Source: Bondarzewia mesenterica | Lineage: Eukaryota > Basidiomycota > Agaricomycetes > Russulales > Bondarzewiaceae | Assembly (NCBI GenBank): GCA_004802705.1 | Contig: SGPL01000803.1 | Location: forward strand, 1-11,507 | DNA: 11,507 nucleotides | Direction of reading: 5' to 3' | Part shown: positions 7,927 through 11,507 of the stretch, one piece after another | Position numbering within the stretch: the stretch's first letter is position 1 | Layout of the letters: every line of letters starts with the position of its first letter | Notes under the pieces: generated by a model | What the model was told of the DNA's origin: nothing | What the model saw: the letters and a program-made list of their open reading frames with translations, nothing else | Database searches by the model: none | Made by a program: the position numbers and the translations under genes

Positions 7927-10900
7927 TCATTCTTCATCTGACATGACATCCTCGTCATTACCAGCCATGTGTGCTACCTCCAATCCCGGCTTTTCCATGA
8001 CAAAATACTGGGTCTCGAGCAAGTCATCCCCTAGTTGATCGGCAGTGCCGAAGATAGGTGGGACACGTACTAAGTGAGGAATCATAGCAATGACTGCCTG
8101 TATATCCTTTACATCCACTACACGGAGCCCATCATCCCCTCCATGCTAGCATGAGTAAACTGTGTTATGCGAATCTTGAAGGAGTGAGTGATGTGGTGCA
8201 CCGTATATAGAGACTAGCACGACAGGCTTTTCCACATTGTTGACCTGTAGTATAAAATAAAAGAGAACTTCACCGAAATGAAGAGATTCATTTATTCGTA
8301 ACTAAGAAATTATTGCATGTGAGCCAATGGTTATACACAAAGGAACTAGTGATTCAAAATATACTTACCTTTATATTCCGAGCCATGCGAACACGTTCCA
8401 ACTTCTTCAGTTTTTCTTTCCATGCTGAACGTGCAACCTGTCCATTGGGCAAGCGCAATCGAGCCCACCTTGTGACCTTTGGATGCCATCTCTCCTCTCG
8501 TTCCCTCTCTAGCTCATCGTCATGAAGATCTCAAAATTTGCCTCCAAAAGATCGGAAGTATACCTTGACCGCTCTCTCTTCACATGGGCGTATGGGTCGT
8601 GTCGTGTTGTCTCTAGCGCGAAGCAGAACGTAGCCATCTCCTAAATCCTGAGCCCCTCGAGGTAGCCTGAGAGGATCCGCAGTTTGTGAATCAAGATCGG
8701 GCACCATAGCTTTGAGAGCATTGACTTGAGCTCATCGTACACCACGTTGTGAAAGGTTTGCGAATGGATTGGAAGGCTGCTTGATTTCGGCGCTGAGATC
8801 ACCGATCATACGCTCCATAGGCCATTGAGTCGTATAGCATGTGGGACCGATTCAGATAACCTCTCGAGCGATATGCTGAGACATTTGATGAATGCTTTGT
8901 CGACAGAAATGAATACGAGACTCCTTGCACCGATAGTAGATTTGCTCGAACTTCTCTCCAAAGTCTAGTAAAGTCTTCTGAGCATCAACAACCTGAGTTC
9001 GTGAAATACTCCGTTGATGCAAGATCCGAACAGCATAAACAAGCTTGCAAAAGTTCTTCCAATAAATCTCTGGTAAAATCCCATGCAAGAGTGCAGGGGC
9101 TAAACCAAAGATATAGAGTAAGAACTCCCAAGCCTTGTATCCGCTAGAAATTTTCTCAGCAGGATTACGAGGAGGATGGTCAAAGGAGTCAGGAAGATAT
9201 GGTGTTGCATCGGCTACGCTTTTGCCATGTCTGCGCCAAGTGGATCCCTGAAGAACGGCCCAGTCCCAAGTCTGCCGATTATCATGAGAGTCGCAGTCGA
9301 CCATGCCACGCCAAAGACCCAAAAGAATGTCGGTCAGATTGAGAGACATGAGATGCATAAGGTCAGTAGGGAACATGCGAGGAATGCCTAGAGTACGAGG
9401 AAGTCCGCTAAAGATTGTCGGCTTGCAGATACCGGTCGTGAGTCGACGTGCCTTGTACTGTGTCTGATTGGGAGAGGCAATGACATAGGCTAGATTTGAC
9501 TGATAGCTGATGGAAGTTGTTAATAGGTATCTCTGGGAGAAGAGAATGAATAAATGTACCGGGTTTCAACGTCATAAGACGATGGATAGGGTCGACTGCG
9601 TGGCAAATAATCGTCGTGATCACAGCCTTCAACTTGATAGTCATCCGGCTTCAAGCATGCTGGATAATATTGTGATGAGCCCGTTTTGTGTCTAGATGGC
9701 ATACCACAGTAGAGCCGACAGCCAAAAGCGCCCAGATGACTGACAGTTCCAGTGATTTGCATCATTGCCAAGGTATCGGCAGTTCCAAAAACAAGAAATG
9801 GATGCGACTTGATGATGGCATTTTTGATCGCATCCCAGATTTGCAAACCTTCTCGTTGAAGTGCTGCGAGATGATGAAACCCCGGGAACAAGAAAGAGTC
9901 GAGATTTTTGGGCTTTTTGGGTCCCGGTATGAATCCTCCAGGAAGAATGTGTTTTTTTTTTGTATCGTAGATCAGGAGCAAGATCTAAAACCACCCAGAT
10001 GTATATCCAGCAATCAGATGTCTTGTTTTGATAAAGCTGAGCCCCATCAATCGAGAACAAAAGTGTGATGTCGTCTGAGCCTATAAGATTGTCTTGAACG
10101 GCTGTCAGATAGTCATGGCCATGCACCCAGTCTTCGTAAACAGAAATTCGATTGTTGCCTTGCTCCAGTTCATTGAGAATTCGGTCCGTACATTGTGCGC
10201 GATACTGCATCGCGGCCGCACCTTCTGAGGTACGCCAAAGTGCCTGCAGTTGTGGGCCGAGCGGAATTGTGTGAAATTGTTGACGAGGTACCTTAGCATG
10301 AGGCTTCAGAGGATCGTAGCGAGGCTCTGAGCACTGCGGGCATGTCTCGAGATCCTTGAATGGACCGGTGTAAGCAATACATGTGTTGACACACATATGC
10401 TCTACAATCAATGACACTCCGCTGAGCTCGGAGACGTGCCGCTTGATCTGATCATAAGAGAGAATGCCAGAATTAGGATTATATCGTTGGATAGCTGCTC
10501 GAATGGAATGATATGTTTCCTGAGAGGCGTTGCTGACAGCCAGAAAGACATCAAGCGAGAGTCGTAGATCAGGATCGTCCAAGTTAAGAGGTTCAGATGG
10601 AGGGTTCCGCAAGTGATAGAGAACGTCCGGATCAAGATTGTCGGAATTGAGTGAAGCTGTTTGTAGGCTCGCAATGAATTCTTGAGTAATCCGAATATCT
10701 TCTATGCGAGATGGGTGAGTTTCGGCAGTATGTTCGACCTCTGGTTCTAGGTTTCTTGAAGCAGCCGGGAGTGGTCCATTGGCGGTTTGCTCTTCACGTT
10801 CTAAAGCTTCGAGACTACCAGGTTCCGGAGGAGGGGATGGAGAGCGGAATGTAGACTGTAGAGCAGGCTCAGGAGACGTAGGTGTCATGTACAAATCCTG

Positions 10901-11274
10901 TAAAAAATTGAGCAGTAAGCGGTGTCAGTAATTTAAATACATTGAGATGCATGGCGCACCTCCAAGTCACTGGCAGGCTGTCGATCATCTCGCAGGCGCT
11001 TCGATGGGCCCTCTGCGAGATTAATTTGATCATTGCCAGTGACACGACGTTTTCCGAGAGCCTTATTAGAAGGTCCCGCAGGAGCAGCAATGATATCTGC
11101 AGGGTGCGGAGTCCCGGAGACAAAATTTGCGAAGCTAGTCGGTGGGGAGCGTTCATTTTTTGCATGCTGGCCTCGAGTCGATGGATGAACCCATTTACCC
11201 CCTTTACACTTACCTATACAGTTGCACCAAACAAGCGCTTTCTGGCTCTCTGGCCGATCTGTAGGTTGGGACAT
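7927..11274 (-). pseudogene. Decayed Tnp2-type (CACTA, Transposase_21) transposase
   Basis: Transposase of the CACTA/En-Spm superfamily in its Agaricomycete form. Exons are 11274-10960, 10897-9560, 9506-8369 and 8301-7927. Introns are 62, 53 and 67 bp with donors GTGCGC, GTACAT and GTAAGT. The repaired product would be about 1054 residues. The N-terminus has a compact Cys/His cluster (Cys17, 19, 23, His30, 37; CNCIGKC...VHPSTRGQH) and basic KRR/KRLR patches. A zinc knuckle Cys274-x3-Cys-x12-Cys-x2-Cys294 follows. The Tnp2 core begins at SIDGAQLYQN (Asp389), DCWIYIWVVLDLAPDLRYK and LPGGFIPGPKKPKN, with GTAD (Asp479) and HLGAFGCRLYC. It continues with FPTDLMHLMSLNLTDILLGL and NPAEKISSGYKAWEF (Glu678). 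Asp389, Asp479 and Glu678 are my candidates for the acidic catalytic residues. Damage is TGA at 8854, 8734 and 8533, TAG at 8148, and one extra base in a 10-base T run (9952-9961; A10 in the gene). ATG 11274 is the first after an in-frame TAA. The reading frame otherwise survives, so decay is fairly recent, but the copy is not functional as sequenced. Confidence 0.92.
7927..11274 (-). mobile_element. CACTA-like (Tnp2) DNA transposon, body only
   Basis: Element type is assigned from the transposase. Neither the CACTA-type terminal repeat nor a 2-3-bp target duplication was found. The right end probably lies beyond 11507 or within the last 170 bp. The left end lies either just past 7927 or, if the two neighbouring genes belong to the element, near the repeat cluster at 4060-4340. 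Confidence 0.6.
9952..9961 (-). other. Homopolymer frameshift in the Tnp2 transposase
   Basis: Ten A on the gene strand encode the Lys run after DLAPDLRY. Nine A would continue directly into HILPGG, the expected next motif. With ten, the frame runs on through unrelated sequence to a stop near 9692. This could be a real mutation or a homopolymer sequencing error. Confidence 0.85.
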
Positions 11275-11507
11275 GCGAGGTATCGGAGCGACTTCAAGGA
11301 AATTGAGAAGCCGGTGGCCGCTCAATTAGTCCTATGAGCTATAAAAAAAAATTGTGAGGAGTACAAAGTGAGATTAGCACAGTCACCAGCTCGAGATCGA
11401 AAGAAAATTTGTTCGGGCTGAGTTGCACAAGCTCGAGATCGGAGAAAAAATGGTTGTGATAGAATTACATAGAACTTCCTAGATGAAGTGATGACTGATG
11501 TAATGAC
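11275..11507 (-). promoter_or_regulatory. Upstream region of the Tnp2 transposase with a 12-bp direct repeat
   Basis: No gene is seen. AGCTCGAGATCG occurs at 11388-11399 and 11430-11441, 42 bp apart, each followed by an A-rich stretch (GAAAGAAAAT and GAGAAAAAAT on the plus strand). A run of A at 11343-11351 gives a pyrimidine tract just upstream of the gene on its own strand, a common fungal promoter feature. The repeats could be promoter elements or subterminal transposase-binding sites. Confidence 0.5.

Noticed and set aside
8245..8368. A single 124-bp last intron in the Tnp2 gene
   Set aside because: An acceptor TTAG ending at 8302 gives a 67-bp intron and keeps an in-frame coding stretch (LRINESLHFGEVLF) of expected character.
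1500..8854. Possible reassignment of TGA to an amino acid in this organism
   Set aside because: TAG and TAA also interrupt the same genes, the intact small gene ends in TGA, and basidiomycete nuclear genes use the standard code.
11192..11213. GGTAAGT inside the first exon of the Tnp2 transposase as a possible intron donor
   Set aside because: Using it would remove Cys23 and the VHPSTRGQH part of the Cys/His cluster, and no good acceptor in the right phase follows.

Overview
The window looks like transposon-rich nuclear DNA of a filamentous basidiomycete, most likely a mushroom-forming Agaricomycete. Every gene I could assemble is split by introns of 49-67 bp with GT(A/G)NGT-like donors and usually a CTGAC/CTAAC-type branch site. 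The recognisable families are a pogo/Fot1-type DDE transposase with a DD35D core and a Tnp2-type (CACTA, Transposase_21) transposase of the version common in Agaricomycetes. No bacterial operon, rRNA, tRNA or CRISPR is visible.

Layout. 1-407: a short reading frame with a coding look (180-407), broken by one TGA and unrecognised. 408-1367: no gene seen. 1368-3715 (+): a decayed two-exon pogo-like transposase that keeps frame for 2.3 kb but carries eight premature stops, with a long charged coiled-coil tail built on 33-bp tandem repeats. 3716-4059: hairpins and inverted repeats. 4060-4340: a dense cluster of CTAG and GGTCTAT/ATAGACC motifs in direct and inverted orientation. 4583-6952 (-): a seven-exon gene I could not name, with a leucine zipper, a basic patch, a conserved-looking central domain, a Ser/Thr-rich linker and an HMG-like C-terminus. 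It carries one TGA and two apparent frameshifts. 7089-7744 (+): an intact four-exon gene for a 165-residue protein with a tandemly duplicated exon, diverging from the previous gene across 136 bp. 7927-11274 (-): a four-exon Tnp2-type transposase with four in-frame stops and a one-base expansion of a poly-A tract. It converges on the small gene. 11275-11507: its upstream region, with a 12-bp direct repeat.

Interpretation. The three genes in 4583-11274 are tightly packed: 136 bp between divergent starts and 182 bp between convergent ends. A cluster of short inverted and direct motifs lies on the left and a smaller repeat pair on the right. This would fit one multi-gene CACTA-like element, with the zipper/HMG-like protein playing the part that the DNA-binding protein TnpA plays in maize En/Spm. 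That is inference: no terminal inverted repeats or target-site duplications were identified.

The damage has a consistent style. Of 13 premature stops in the three decayed genes, 10 are TGA, and nearly all can be explained by a single C-to-T (or G-to-A) change, often CGA to TGA. This points to cytosine deamination at methylated or RIP-like-targeted DNA rather than random decay. Coordinates of exons come from manual splicing with matching phases and have not been checked against transcripts.
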